From: Corynebacterium testudinoris
GTDB lineage: Bacteria; Actinomycetota; Actinomycetes; Mycobacteriales; Mycobacteriaceae
Reading direction: 5' to 3'
Assembly: GCF_001021045.1 (NCBI RefSeq)
Contig: NZ_CP011545.1
Location: 434,001 to 498,000, forward strand
Length of the DNA stretch: 64,000 nucleotides
The notes under the pieces: model-generated
What the model was told of the DNA's origin: nothing
The model's input: the letters and a program-made list of their open reading frames with translations, nothing else
Databases searched by the model: none
Translations under genes and position numbers: made by a program
Shown here: piece after piece, positions 48,281 through 59,326 of the stretch
Layout: every line of letters begins with the position of its first letter
Position numbering within the stretch: the stretch's first letter is position 1

Positions 48281-49381
48281 ATGGATCTTTTGAGCACCCG
48301 CATTGATCTGGACGCCATCGCCCACAACACGCGCACCATCAAGACCCTCATTGGGGAACAGGTGCGCCTCATGGCCGTGGTGAAGGCCGATGGCTACGGG
48401 CATGGCGCGCTGGAAGCAGCGAAGGTGATGGGCGCGAACGGGGCGGAAGCCTTCGGCGTGGCCACCCTGGCGGAAGCGGTGGCGCTGCGGGAGGGGGGCA
48501 TCGATACGCCGATTTTGGCGTGGATCTGGTCCCCGGACGAGGACATCACCGAGGCACTCGCCCTCTCCATTGAGCTGGGGGTGCCTTCCCTGCGGCACGC
48601 CCGCGCCCTGGTCGAGGCCGCGATTCCCGCGCGGGTGGCCATCAAGGTGGATACCGGGCTCCATCGTTCCGGGGTGGATGAGGCGGACTGGGAGGAGGTG
48701 TTCACCCTGCTGCGCGAGGCCGAGCACCTCGACGTCACGGGAGTGTTTTCCCACCTGGCGTGCGGGGACGAGCCCTTCAACCCGGCCAACGATGCCCAGG
48801 GGGCGGCCTTGGTACGCGCCATCGAGCTGGGACGCTCCCTCGGGCTGGACCTGCCGATCAATCACTTGTGCAACTCGCCGGGGACGCTGACGCGTCCGGA
48901 TTTTCACCATGAGCAGGTGCGGGTGGGTGTCGCGCTTTACGGGCTGGAGCCCATCGACGGGCTCAGCCATGACCTCCAGCCGGCGATGACGTGGTCGGCG
49001 GAGGTAATCACGGTCAAGCCCATCCGACCGGGGGAATCCGTAAGCTACGGCCACACCTGGACCGCGGAGGACGCAGGGTGGCTGGCGCTGGTTCCCGCGG
49101 GCTACGCCGACGGGCTGCCCCGCGCCTGGCAGGGGACCCTGCAGGTGGGTATCGGCGGCAAGCTCTACCCGCAGGTGGGTCGAGTGTGCATGGACCAGAT
49201 CGTCGTCCACCTGGGCCCCAACGAGTTCGGGGTTCAGGCCGGGGACGAAGCAGTGATTTTCGGCGAGGGCGGGATGAGCGCCACCGAGCTGGCCGCCGCG
49301 ACCGACACCATCAACTACGAGATCGTGTGCCGGCCCACCGGGCGCACCACCCGGGTCTACGAAGGCGGTATTGAGCTGTGA
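48281..49381 (+). CDS. alr: Alanine racemase
   Basis: 366 residues from the ATG at 48281; an in-frame ATG at 48272 overlaps the -10-like hexamer. PLP-binding Lys35 (VVKADGYGHG), RVGVALYG, and the catalytic Tyr in SYGHTW are present. It makes D-alanine for peptidoglycan. GTGA overlap with tsaE. Confidence 0.96.
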   Translation: MDLLSTRIDLDAIAHNTRTIKTLIGEQVRLMAVVKADGYGHGALEAAKVMGANGAEAFGVATLAEAVALREGGIDTPILAWIWSPDEDITEALALSIELGVPSLRHARALVEAAIPARVAIKVDTGLHRSGVDEADWEEVFTLLREAEHLDVTGVFSHLACGDEPFNPANDAQGAALVRAIELGRSLGLDLPINHLCNSPGTLTRPDFHHEQVRVGVALYGLEPIDGLSHDLQPAMTWSAEVITVKPIRPGESVSYGHTWTAEDAGWLALVPAGYADGLPRAWQGTLQVGIGGKLYPQVGRVCMDQIVVHLGPNEFGVQAGDEAVIFGEGGMSATELAAATDTINYEIVCRPTGRTTRVYEGGIEL

Positions 49382-49845
49382 GCTTCCCCCGCGAAGGCAC
49401 CATCGAATTGGCCACGGCCGCTGACACCCAGGCGTTCGCCGAAGACCTGGGCCGGACCCTCCACGCCGGCGACGTGGTCATCCTCGACGGACCCCTGGGG
49501 GCCGGAAAGACGACTTTCACTCAGGGCCTGGCGCGCGGCCTGCAGGTGAAGGGCCGGGTGACCTCCCCGACGTTTGTCATCGCCCGCGAGCACCGTTCGA
49601 CCGTGGGCGGCCCCACCCTCATCCACGTCGATGCGTACCGGCTCCTCGGCGAGGACGGCACCGGGGAGCTGGACTCGCTGGACCTGGACACCGATCTGGA
49701 GGACGCGGTCGTCGTCGCCGAGTGGGGCGGGGGGCTGGTGGAGCAGATCGCTGATTCTTACCTCCACATCACCATCGACCGCGAGACTGCTGTCCGGCGC
49801 GACCCGGAATCAGAGGCGCGCCTCATCAGCTGGAGGTGGGTGTAG
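49378..49845 (+). CDS. tsaE: tRNA t6A biosynthesis ATPase TsaE
   Basis: 155 residues from a GTG overlapping the alr stop. P-loop GPLGAGKTT at 38-46, switch TSPTFVIAREH and the conserved HVDAYRL. It drives the TsaBD complex that makes t6A at position 37 of ANN-decoding tRNAs. Confidence 0.95.
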   Translation: MSFPREGTIELATAADTQAFAEDLGRTLHAGDVVILDGPLGAGKTTFTQGLARGLQVKGRVTSPTFVIAREHRSTVGGPTLIHVDAYRLLGEDGTGELDSLDLDTDLEDAVVVAEWGGGLVEQIADSYLHITIDRETAVRRDPESEARLISWRWV

Positions 49846-49930
49846 GTCTCAGGTACTTGCTGAACTCGCCCGGATCGGAGTTCAATGGCAAGGAAGAAGT
49901 CACACTGCATACACAGAATGGGACAGCATT

Positions 49931-51535
49931 GTGCTCAGTTTTCTTGCAGCTAACCCCCTCATAGCCCTCGTCGCCATCTTGGCGTTGGGATTGGCCTTGG
50001 GAAAGGTCCGCGTTTTTGGCCTCTCGCTGGGAGCAGCTGCCGTGCTGTTCGTCGCGTTGGCCCTCTCGACGATCGACCCCAATATCCAGATCCCGCCCCT
50101 GGTCTTCCAGCTGGGCCTGGCCATGTTCGTCTACGCCATCGGCCTGACCGCCGGTGTACAATTCTTCGCCGAGTTCCGCACGCGCGGCTGGCGGCTGACG
50201 GTGTTCATGATCGTGCTGCTGACGTCGCTCGTCGCTGTCGCCTATGGCCTCATCAAGATTTTGGGCCTCAAGGCGACCACGGGTGCGGGTATGTTCACCG
50301 GAGCGTTGACCTCGACGCCGGGTATGGCTGCGATCGTCGGCATGCTCGAGGACATTGATCCTTCTGCCGCGGGCGAGCCGGTCATTGGCTATTCGCTGGC
50401 GTACCCGGGTGCGGTGCTGGGCACCATTTTGGTGGCGGCGATCGGGGCGAAGGTGCTCAAGGTCGATCACATCGAGGAGGCCCGCAAGGAGGGTCTCATC
50501 ATCGCGCCGCTGGATTGGCAGGGCGTGCGCATCGGCCCGGGTGTCAGCGGTACCGTCGCGCAGCTGCCGGTCCTCGCCGGTGCGGACATCATTGCCACGC
50601 GCATCGTGCACGGGGAGCATGATCATTCGCTCGCCTCGCCCACGGATGAGCTGTTCGAGGGCATGGTGCTGGTCATCAACGGCACCGAGGAAGCCATCGC
50701 CCAGGCTCAAAGCGCCCTCGGAGAGGCCGTCGATGTCCGCATCGAGGACACCGACTTGGTCTACCGTCGTTTGACGGTGTCGAACCCGCGGATCGTCGGC
50801 CGTAAGCTCTCCGAGCTCAATACCGTCGACGCCGGTTTCCACATCGCGCGCATCCGCCGTGGTGACTCCGATGTTGTGCCTGGCGCAGATGATGTGCTCA
50901 ACTATTCCGACCGCGTCCGCGTCGTGGCCCCGCCCAACCGGATGAATGAGGTCCGCAACTACCTCGGCGATTCGGAGCGCTCTCTCGCCGCCCCGGACCT
51001 GTTGCCCTTCGCCCTTGGGTTGCTGCTGGGGTTGTTGATCGGGTCGATCCCCATTCCGTTGCCGGGTGATTCCGTGCTCACCCTCGGTTTCGGTGGCGGC
51101 CCCATCGTCGCCGGTCTCATCCTTGGTGCGTTGCATCGCACGGGCCCGATTACCTGGACCATGCCGTACCACGCCAGCAACACGGTGAGCACCCTCGGCT
51201 TGGCGCTCTTCCTCGCGGGTGTGGGCACGACGGCGGGCGCGGGCTTTAAAAAGGCTCTCACTGACCCGGCCTCCCTCAACTACATGGCGGCTGGCTTTGC
51301 CATCACGCTCATCTCCGCCCTGCTGTGCGCCGTCATCTGCATGCTCGTGCTGCGCCTGACGTGGGATGAGTCGATGGGCGTGGCCGCCGGTGCGACGACG
51401 AACCCGGCGATCATCTCCTACCTCAACGGGCAGACTGGAACGGAGCTGGCAACCCGCGGGTACGCCACTGTGTATCCCACGGCGATGGTGGGAAAGATCA
51501 TTGCCAGCCAGGTGCTGCTGCTTCTGTTGCTGTAG
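49931..51535 (+). CDS. AspT/YidE-family transporter
   Basis: 534 residues from the GTG at 49931; the open frame extends upstream through tsaE but that part has no transporter character. Two blocks of about five membrane helices (about 1-175 and 360-534), each an AspT_AlaXP-type domain, flank a pair of RCK_C-like cytoplasmic domains (about 195-350). This is the plan of aspartate:alanine antiporters and YbjL/YidE proteins. Substrate uncertain. It splits the t6A genes tsaE and tsaB. Confidence 0.88.
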   Translation: MLSFLAANPLIALVAILALGLALGKVRVFGLSLGAAAVLFVALALSTIDPNIQIPPLVFQLGLAMFVYAIGLTAGVQFFAEFRTRGWRLTVFMIVLLTSLVAVAYGLIKILGLKATTGAGMFTGALTSTPGMAAIVGMLEDIDPSAAGEPVIGYSLAYPGAVLGTILVAAIGAKVLKVDHIEEARKEGLIIAPLDWQGVRIGPGVSGTVAQLPVLAGADIIATRIVHGEHDHSLASPTDELFEGMVLVINGTEEAIAQAQSALGEAVDVRIEDTDLVYRRLTVSNPRIVGRKLSELNTVDAGFHIARIRRGDSDVVPGADDVLNYSDRVRVVAPPNRMNEVRNYLGDSERSLAAPDLLPFALGLLLGLLIGSIPIPLPGDSVLTLGFGGGPIVAGLILGALHRTGPITWTMPYHASNTVSTLGLALFLAGVGTTAGAGFKKALTDPASLNYMAAGFAITLISALLCAVICMLVLRLTWDESMGVAAGATTNPAIISYLNGQTGTELATRGYATVYPTAMVGKIIASQVLLLLLL

Positions 51536-51589
51536 GTGGCGGGTAGCCTAGGAAACGTCTCACATGCCCCACCTAGGAGAGTAGCTATC

Positions 51590-52072
51590 ATGCGCCTGCC
51601 CAAAACTGGTCTGTATCTGATCACCGTCATCCTCGTCGCGTGGATCGGTTTCCTCGCCTTCGCTATCGCCTCGGCCCCGGCCAAGGCGGAGTCGCAGTTT
51701 TCTACTTCCGGTGCCCTGGAGAAGGCGGTGGCCAACGCTGATGCGGAAGGCCTGAGCGTGGTGGGTTTGTCCCCGGCTGACCTCTACGGCGAGGAGTACG
51801 TCGTCGCCGCCGTCGTGTGCCCGTATTCCACCGAGGACGGCCTCATGCAGATGTACGGCGTCGATGCTTCCGAGCTCAATCTCGGCCCCAACGGCGTGGC
51901 CGAGGACACCAACTACCTCATGCTGGGCACCCGGGAGGGCGAGGTCGTTTTTGATCAGATGAGCCGCAACGAGGTGGACCTGTGCGCCATCCGCACCCAG
52001 CCGACCTTCGCCGCTGAGTCCCTTCTGCCGCTGATGACGAGCCAAGAGGGCGTGTGGACGCTGCTAGGTTAG
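51590..52072 (+). CDS. Membrane-anchored hypothetical protein
   Basis: 160 residues from the ATG at 51590 with AGGAGA 9 nt upstream. One N-terminal hydrophobic helix (GLYLITVILVAWIGFLAFAI) ends with APAKAES, so it is secreted or anchored. The rest is a soluble domain of about 125 residues with two cysteines (VVCPYS and VDLCAIR) that could pair. No family recognised. Confidence 0.7.
   Translation: MRLPKTGLYLITVILVAWIGFLAFAIASAPAKAESQFSTSGALEKAVANADAEGLSVVGLSPADLYGEEYVVAAVVCPYSTEDGLMQMYGVDASELNLGPNGVAEDTNYLMLGTREGEVVFDQMSRNEVDLCAIRTQPTFAAESLLPLMTSQEGVWTLLG
52065..52070 (+). promoter_or_regulatory. -10 hexamer for tsaB
   Basis: TAGGTT, inside the end of the preceding gene, is followed by 7 nt and the GTG at 52078. 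Confidence 0.5.
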
Positions 52073-52077
52073 ACCCT

Positions 52078-52731
52078 GTGCTTGTACTTGCGATCGATAC
52101 CTCCACACCGGACCTGGTCACGGGTCTGGTCAACACCACAACCGGTGACACCGTCGACCGCACCCTTCCGGGCACCCGGGCCCACAATGAGCAATTGACG
52201 CCGACTGTTCAAGAATTGCTTATCGACGCCGGCGTGGCCTTCGCCGACATCGATGCCATCGTCGTTGGCTGTGGTCCGGGCCCGTTCACCGGCCTGCGCG
52301 TCGGCATGGCCTCCGCGCAGGCCTTCGGCGATGCTTTGGGCATCCCCGTTCATGGTGTGTGCTCTCTCGATGCCATTGCCCAGCGTCTGCCCTCGGGTCG
52401 TTCCTTGGTGGTCACTGATGCCCGGCGCCGGGAGATCTACTGGGCCACCTATGACCAGGGCCGGCGCACTCACGGCCCCGATGTGGTGGCTCCTGCCCAG
52501 CTCGTCTTGCCGCATGAGGTGGACGTGATGTCGGTGCCAGCTGCGCTGTCCGCGGCGGTTGACGTGGACGTCGATAAGCATGACCTCGTGCCCGACGCGA
52601 CCTCGCTGGTCGCAGTGGCCGATCTGACTGCTGCCCCGGCACCATTGGTGCCGCTGTACCTGCGGCGACCGGACGCGAAAGAACCGAAGCCGCGTCCGCA
52701 ATCCCCGGCAATTCCCCAGGTCGAGTTGTGA
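52078..52731 (+). CDS. tsaB: tRNA t6A biosynthesis protein TsaB
   Basis: 217 residues from the GTG at 52078 (MLVLAIDTSTPD), so that the product starts at the usual first strand; an in-frame GTG 24 nt upstream would add residues not seen in the family. ASKHA-type fold with GCGPGPFTGLRVG. It dimerises with TsaD. GTGA overlap with rimI. Confidence 0.95.
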   Translation: MLVLAIDTSTPDLVTGLVNTTTGDTVDRTLPGTRAHNEQLTPTVQELLIDAGVAFADIDAIVVGCGPGPFTGLRVGMASAQAFGDALGIPVHGVCSLDAIAQRLPSGRSLVVTDARRREIYWATYDQGRRTHGPDVVAPAQLVLPHEVDVMSVPAALSAAVDVDVDKHDLVPDATSLVAVADLTAAPAPLVPLYLRRPDAKEPKPRPQSPAIPQVEL

Positions 52732-53192
52732 AACTGCGACTGCTGGACGCAGCCGACGCACCCCGCTGCGCCGAGCTCGAAGAAATCCTCTTCCCGGAAG
52801 ATAACCCCTGGCCAGCACACGCCTTTGTCAGTGAAATCGCCGCGCCCCACACCCTGTACCTGGGGGCCGGCGACGAGGCTGGCCTGTGGGCTTACGCCGG
52901 AATGGCCCGGCTGGGACCGGCCGATGACCCTGAGTTCGAGATTCACACCATCGGCGTCGACCCGGCCCGGCAGCGCCAGGGCCTAGCACGGATGCTCATG
53001 GATGAGTTGATGTCCGTCGCCGACTACCACGATGGCCGCGTCTTCCTCGAGGTCAGGGTGGACAACGAACCCGCCATCGCCCTGTATGAAGCCTATGACT
53101 TCACCCGGCAGGGCATCCGCCACCACTACTACCAACCCTCGGGCGCCGATGCCTACACGATGTTAAGAAACTCAAGGAGCCGCCGCCGATGA
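52728..53192 (+). CDS. rimI: Ribosomal protein S18-alanine N-acetyltransferase RimI
   Basis: 154 residues, GTG start. GNAT fold with the acetyl-CoA loop [10 protein letters not shown] and the RimI-type [19 protein letters not shown]. The tsaB-rimI-tsaD order is conserved in actinobacteria. Confidence 0.93.
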   Translation: MKLRLLDAADAPRCAELEEILFPEDNPWPAHAFVSEIAAPHTLYLGAGDEAGLWAYAGMARLGPADDPEFEIHTIGVDPARQRQGLARMLMDELMSVADYHDGRVFLEVRVDNEPAIALYEAYDFTRQGIRHHYYQPSGADAYTMLRNSRSRRR

Positions 53193-54241
53193 TCGTCCTC
53201 GGAGTGGAAAGCAGTTGTGACGAGACCGGAGTGGGCATCGTCGACCTGGCTGAGGATGGCACGCTGCGCATTCTCGCCGATTCGGTGGCCTCGTCGATGC
53301 AGCAGCATGCCCGGTTCGGTGGCGTGGTCCCCGAGATAGCCTCCCGTGCGCACTTGGAAGAAATGGGCCCGGTCATGCGGGCGGCCCTGGCGGAGGCGGG
53401 CGTGAGTAAGCCCGATGCTGTGGCCGCGACGGTGGGTCCGGGTCTCGCCGGTGCTCTGCTCGTGGGGGCCTCCGCGGCGAAGGCCTACGCCGCTGCCTGG
53501 GGAGTTCCCTTCTATGCCGTCAACCACCTCGGCGGGCACGTCGCCGTGGCCAACCTGGAGGGCGAGGTGCTGCCGCATTCGGTGGCGTTGCTCGTCTCCG
53601 GGGGGCACACGCAGCTGCTGGAGGTGGATGCGGTGGGCAAGCCGATGCGCGAACTGGGGTCGACGCTTGACGATGCCGCGGGGGAGGCCTACGACAAGGT
53701 CGCCCGCCTCCTCGGGCTGGGCTATCCCGGTGGCCCCGTCATCGATCGCCTGGCGGCCCAGGGCAAAGGCGACGCCATTGCTTTCCCGCGCGGGCTGATG
53801 AAGAAGTCGGATTCTCGTTATGATTTCTCCTTCTCCGGGCTGAAAACTGCCGTGGCCCGCTACGTGGAGGCCGCTGAGCGGGAGGGCCGGGTCATTTCCG
53901 TCGAGGATGTCTGCGCATCCTTCCAGGAGGCCGTGGTGGACGTACTCACCGTCAAGGCGGTGCGCGCCTGCCAGGATGTTGGCGCTCGGGTGTTGTTGCT
54001 GGGCGGGGGAGTGGCGGCGAACTCTCGGCTGCGGGAGCTGGCGGCGCAGCGGTGCGCGGACGCCGGGATCGAGTTACGCGTGCCGCGCTTGTCCCTGTGC
54101 ACCGACAACGGGGTCATGATCGCCGCGTTGGCTGCGCAGCTGATCCACGAGGGCGCGGATGCCAGCGAGTGGACGGTGGGCACCGACCCTTCCCTGGAGG
54201 TGAGCATTCCCCTCGTTGGGGGTGTTGGTTATGAAAACTAG
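53189..54241 (+). CDS. tsaD: tRNA t6A threonylcarbamoyltransferase TsaD
   Basis: 350 residues, ATGA overlap with rimI. N-terminal [12 protein letters not shown], metal-binding NHLGGH and [11 protein letters not shown] are intact. It transfers the threonylcarbamoyl group to A37 of tRNA. Confidence 0.96.
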   Translation: MIVLGVESSCDETGVGIVDLAEDGTLRILADSVASSMQQHARFGGVVPEIASRAHLEEMGPVMRAALAEAGVSKPDAVAATVGPGLAGALLVGASAAKAYAAAWGVPFYAVNHLGGHVAVANLEGEVLPHSVALLVSGGHTQLLEVDAVGKPMRELGSTLDDAAGEAYDKVARLLGLGYPGGPVIDRLAAQGKGDAIAFPRGLMKKSDSRYDFSFSGLKTAVARYVEAAEREGRVISVEDVCASFQEAVVDVLTVKAVRACQDVGARVLLLGGGVAANSRLRELAAQRCADAGIELRVPRLSLCTDNGVMIAALAAQLIHEGADASEWTVGTDPSLEVSIPLVGGVGYEN

Positions 54242-54266
54242 TTGCAATAGGGTTTAGTCTCAGTGC

Positions 54267-55511
54267 ATGACTAACGTGCGCGCGCGACGCCGCCTCCTGT
54301 TCCCGGCCGCCACCCTGACGCTGTCCGCCCTCCTCGTGGGATGCACCTCGGGCCAATCAACTCCGACGACCTCCGAGGCTCCCTCCGTAGCAACAGCTGC
54401 CAAAGAACCCGTCGAGGTCCGCGTTGCCCAGCAGCGCCTGGCCATCTCCCACGATGGCGGCGTCACCGTCGTCGACGTCACCCCGGGGACGCAGCCCCGC
54501 GAGCTTGCCACCATCGAGGCCGACGGCTACCTGCGCCTCAACCCCGCCGGCGATGACCGCCACGTGTTCGTCTCCACCAGCGAAGGCTTCCGGGCCCTCG
54601 ACCTGGGAGCCTGGACCGAGCCCCACGATGACCACGCCCACCACTACGCCGGAGACCCCGTCCTCACCGACCGCCTCATCACGGCCTCCAAGCCCGGTCA
54701 CGTCGTTGCCGGCGAAGGACATGTTGTGCTTTTCGACGACGGCACCGGCGAGGTCACCACCCTCGACACCGCCGCAGCGGAGCTTCCCACCACCAGCACC
54801 TTCACCCTCACGCCCCACCACGGCATCGCCGTGCCCTCCGGCCACGACTACCTGGTCACCACCGTCGGCGATGACGGCAAGACCCGCACCGGCATTGCCG
54901 TGGTCGACGTGGACGGCACTCAACTGCAGGCATTCCCCGAGTGTCCGGGCACCCACGGCGCCGCCGAAGCACACAATGCGGTCCTCTTCGGCTGCACCGA
55001 CGGCGCGTTGATCTGGAACAACGGCGCGACGACCAAGGTGGCCGCCCCGGATGCCTACGGGCGGATTGGCAACCAGGCCAGCGTGCCCAGCTCCCCGATC
55101 GTGCTGGGCGATTACAAGGTGGACAAGGACGCCGACCTGGAGCGCCCCACGCGCGTCACGCTCATTGACACCGCCACCGGCGACCTCAAGCTCGTCGACC
55201 TGGGCACCAGCTACACCTTCCGCTCCCTCGGCATGAGCGAATCGGGCACCCCCGTCGTGCTGGGCACGGACGGCTCCCTCCACGTCCTCGATGCCGCCGC
55301 CGGCACCGTTACCCGCACCATCCCGGTACTGGGTGAATGGGAAGAATCCCTCGAGTGGCAAGACCCGCGCCCCACCCTCCTCATCGACGGGGAGACCGCC
55401 TACGTCACGGACCCGTCTACCAAGGAACTCTTCGTCGTTGACCTGCTCACCGGCGAGACGACTTCGACCCTGACGCTCTCCCAGGTCCCCGACGAAGTGA
55501 CAGCCGCCTAA
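54267..55511 (+). CDS. AztD-like zinc metallochaperone lipoprotein
   Basis: 414 residues with a lipoprotein signal (TLSALLVGC, Cys near residue 26) and a beta-propeller-like body. A His/Asp-rich loop (EPHDDHAHHYAG, about 113-124) is the kind used by AztD, which hands zinc to the AztC binding protein. No aztABC importer is in the window, so a partner must be elsewhere. A TTTAGT hexamer 8 nt before the ATG suggests a leaderless message. Assignment rests on the loop and fold pattern and is moderate. Confidence 0.72.
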   Translation: MTNVRARRRLLFPAATLTLSALLVGCTSGQSTPTTSEAPSVATAAKEPVEVRVAQQRLAISHDGGVTVVDVTPGTQPRELATIEADGYLRLNPAGDDRHVFVSTSEGFRALDLGAWTEPHDDHAHHYAGDPVLTDRLITASKPGHVVAGEGHVVLFDDGTGEVTTLDTAAAELPTTSTFTLTPHHGIAVPSGHDYLVTTVGDDGKTRTGIAVVDVDGTQLQAFPECPGTHGAAEAHNAVLFGCTDGALIWNNGATTKVAAPDAYGRIGNQASVPSSPIVLGDYKVDKDADLERPTRVTLIDTATGDLKLVDLGTSYTFRSLGMSESGTPVVLGTDGSLHVLDAAAGTVTRTIPVLGEWEESLEWQDPRPTLLIDGETAYVTDPSTKELFVVDLLTGETTSTLTLSQVPDEVTAA

Positions 55512-55607
55512 CCAGCAGGTGAACACTTGGATTTCGGCGGGCGTTGGGCCAGTGCTGAGACTACTTCTGGAGGAGACCCTGCCCCATAACTTAGGAGCCT
55601 TCCCACC

Positions 55608-56042
55608 ATGATCACCGGCTTTCTCGTCCGCCCCGACCTCACCCACAACTCCGTGACATTCGACCTCGACCAGGCCGCCCAGTTCCTCGGCGGGGTCAAT
55701 GAGGACCGTGTCGCCGTGTCCTTCCAGGAGGACGGCTCCGACTACGCCGCATTGTTTAACCCGGACGCCAAGGCCAACGGGGCAGAGCCGAACCCGGTGG
55801 CCTCCCTCGGGCGGCAGGCCGCCGCCACCGGTGCAGGTTCCTTCCTCGCCGATCCCACCCGCGCTATTTCCGGGACCGTCATCTTTGTCGCCGCCGAAGG
55901 GGACGATATTGGGTTGGAGGAGATCCGCCGCGTCAAAGACGGTATCCGGGCGGTAAAGAACTATCGCGATGACAATCCCGAGGAGTACGCCCTGTGGCGG
56001 GCAGCCGTGCTCAACCTCGGTGAGCTCAATATCAACGACTGA
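55608..56042 (+). CDS. Hypothetical protein upstream of groES
   Basis: 144 residues (MITGFLVRPDLTHNSVTFDL) with TTAGGAG before the ATG. Soluble, acidic, no signal peptide or membrane helix. Not recognised. It ends just before the CIRCE element and is therefore transcribed separately from groES. Confidence 0.65.
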   Translation: MITGFLVRPDLTHNSVTFDLDQAAQFLGGVNEDRVAVSFQEDGSDYAALFNPDAKANGAEPNPVASLGRQAAATGAGSFLADPTRAISGTVIFVAAEGDDIGLEEIRRVKDGIRAVKNYRDDNPEEYALWRAAVLNLGELNIND

Positions 56043-56052
56043 TTGTTGAAGG

Positions 56053-56079
56053 CTGGCACTCGCGAGGGTAGAGTGCCAG
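56053..56079 (+). promoter_or_regulatory. CIRCE element (HrcA operator)
   Basis: CTGGCACTC, a 9-nt spacer and GAGTGCCAG form the classic inverted repeat, 100 nt upstream of groES. HrcA binding here would repress groES-groEL1 until heat shock. Confidence 0.93.
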
Positions 56080-56178
56080 TCAGGTTGTCTTGACCCACAG
56101 TTGTTCACCCGCGACGACGGCTGTGCTGCGTACCACAACCGGCACATACAACTCACTTCACTACACGGAGGAATCATC

Positions 56179-58100
<1,922 letters not shown>

Positions 58101-58112
58101 GGCAACACGCTC

Positions 58113-58152
58113 AAGCCCGGCAGCACCTCGTGTGTTGCCGGGCTTGTGTCTT
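58113..58152. terminator. Bidirectional terminator between groEL and whcB
   Basis: AAGCCCGGCA (58113-58122) pairs perfectly with TGCCGGGCTT (58136-58145); GTGTCTTT follows on the groEL strand. An alternative stem uses GGCAACAC (58101) and GTGTTGCC. Confidence 0.8.
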
Positions 58153-58159
58153 TGGGTTG

Positions 58160-58465
58160 CTAGACCTTCACTTCGATGCGCAGGCGCTTACTGCGGTTGC
58201 GTAGGACGTTGAGGCGCTCCACCTCGGACAATCCACCCCAAATGCCATAGGGCTCAGCCATCTCGAGGGCGTGCTCGCGGCAGGCAGCAATGACGGGGCA
58301 GGAATGGCAAATGAGTTTTGCTCGGCTCTCGCGCTGGGAGCGGGCGCGCCCCCGCTCGCCGTCGGGGTGGTAAAACACCTCTGAATCTTCGCCCCGGCAG
58401 GCGCCTTGAAGCTGCCAGTCCCAGAAGTCTGCGTTCGGTCCGGGAAGCAGATGCGGCTGAGCCAT
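58160..58465 (-). CDS. whcB: WhiB-family iron-sulfur regulator (WhiB3/WhcB-like)
   Basis: 101 residues from the ATG at 58465 with AGGAG upstream; an ATG at 58483 is an alternative. The four cluster ligands are Cys23, Cys53, Cys56 and Cys62, and GIWGG (74-78) is the sigma-contact turn. The basic tail (RNRSKRLRIEV) binds DNA. Location beside groEL1 and sigD is that of whiB3 in M. tuberculosis and whcB in C. glutamicum. Such proteins sense O2/NO or redox state. Confidence 0.92.
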   Translation of the reverse strand: MAQPHLLPGPNADFWDWQLQGACRGEDSEVFYHPDGERGRARSQRESRAKLICHSCPVIAACREHALEMAEPYGIWGGLSEVERLNVLRNRSKRLRIEVKV

Positions 58466-58759
58466 GGTGTGGTATCTCCTCATGAAAGTGAACGTGCACG
58501 TGCGCCGACTGTGGATCAGTGGCCCTTTGGCAGTGTTCAGTCACTTGATGAACAACCGGTAGCCAACATGTGACGAGCGAGTGCTATTTCTGGGGCGAAG
58601 TTAAGAAAACGCCCACAACCAGCAATTATGGTGTAGGTTAATGATTCGTGAATTCTTGTCCGTCCGATACGGGGTAAGTTGGATCCGAGTACTACCGAGT
58701 GCATTCGGCTACTTCCGAATGCAAAAGCAATGAGTGACGTGTTGTGGAGGGCTACTTAA
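58466..58759. other. Divergent whcB-sigD control region
   Basis: 294 nt without a gene. It includes a perfect 10-bp palindrome ACGTGCACGT at 58492-58501 near whcB and a 9-6-9 inverted repeat near sigD. Promoter hexamers are not obvious. Confidence 0.6.
58700..58723 (+). promoter_or_regulatory. Perfect inverted repeat upstream of sigD
   Basis: TGCATTCGG, a 6-nt spacer and CCGAATGCA, 36 nt before the sigD GTG. Symmetric and perfect, so a candidate operator for an unknown regulator; there is no T run to make it a terminator. Confidence 0.6.
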
Positions 58760-59326
58760 GTGAGCGACACCGAAGAGGAACTAGCGGGCTTAGTCCCGTT
58801 GGCTATCGATGGTGATCGCCGGGCGCTCCAGCGAATCATGAAAATTATCCACCCGATGGTCCTGCGCTATGCGCGCGCCCGGGTGGGCGGCGGCCGCACC
58901 CCGACCCCAGAGGACATTGCCCAAGAAATTTGCCTCGCCGTCGCCACCTCCATTGGCAATTTTGTAGACAAGGGCCGACCTTTCATGGCATTCGTCTACG
59001 GAATCGCATTTAACAAGGTCGCAGACGCTCACCGGGCCATGGCGCGTGACCATTCTCACCCCACCGATGACGTGCCAGACTCCATTACGGAGCGGGACAC
59101 CCCCGAAGAGTATGCACTGGTAGCGGATGGAAGTAACAGAGTTCGCCTTCTTCTCGATTCATTAAGTGATAAGGCTCGCGACATTGTGATCCTGCGAGTC
59201 TTCGTGGGGCTTTCTGCGGAAGAAACCGCGGAGATTGTAGGAAGCACACCGGGAGCCGTGCGAGTTGCACAGCACCGGGCGCTAGCCACGTTGCGTAAGA
59301 ATCTTGACCATGGAGGAGAAGAGTGA
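58760..59326 (+). CDS. sigD: ECF RNA polymerase sigma factor SigD
   Basis: 188 residues, GTG start. Region 2 (DIAQEICLAVATSIGNF through FMAFVYGIAFNKVAD) and region 4 (LSAEETAEIVGSTPGAVRVA) are complete. It resembles the SigD subgroup, which in corynebacteria controls envelope and mycomembrane genes. It overlaps the anti-sigma gene, a common sign of a sigma/anti-sigma pair. Confidence 0.95.
   Translation: MSDTEEELAGLVPLAIDGDRRALQRIMKIIHPMVLRYARARVGGGRTPTPEDIAQEICLAVATSIGNFVDKGRPFMAFVYGIAFNKVADAHRAMARDHSHPTDDVPDSITERDTPEEYALVADGSNRVRLLLDSLSDKARDIVILRVFVGLSAEETAEIVGSTPGAVRVAQHRALATLRKNLDHGGEE

Noticed and set aside
54236..54266. Zur box upstream of the AztD-like gene
   Set aside because: The AT-rich stretch does not form the symmetric TGAnAATCATTTTCA-like pattern.
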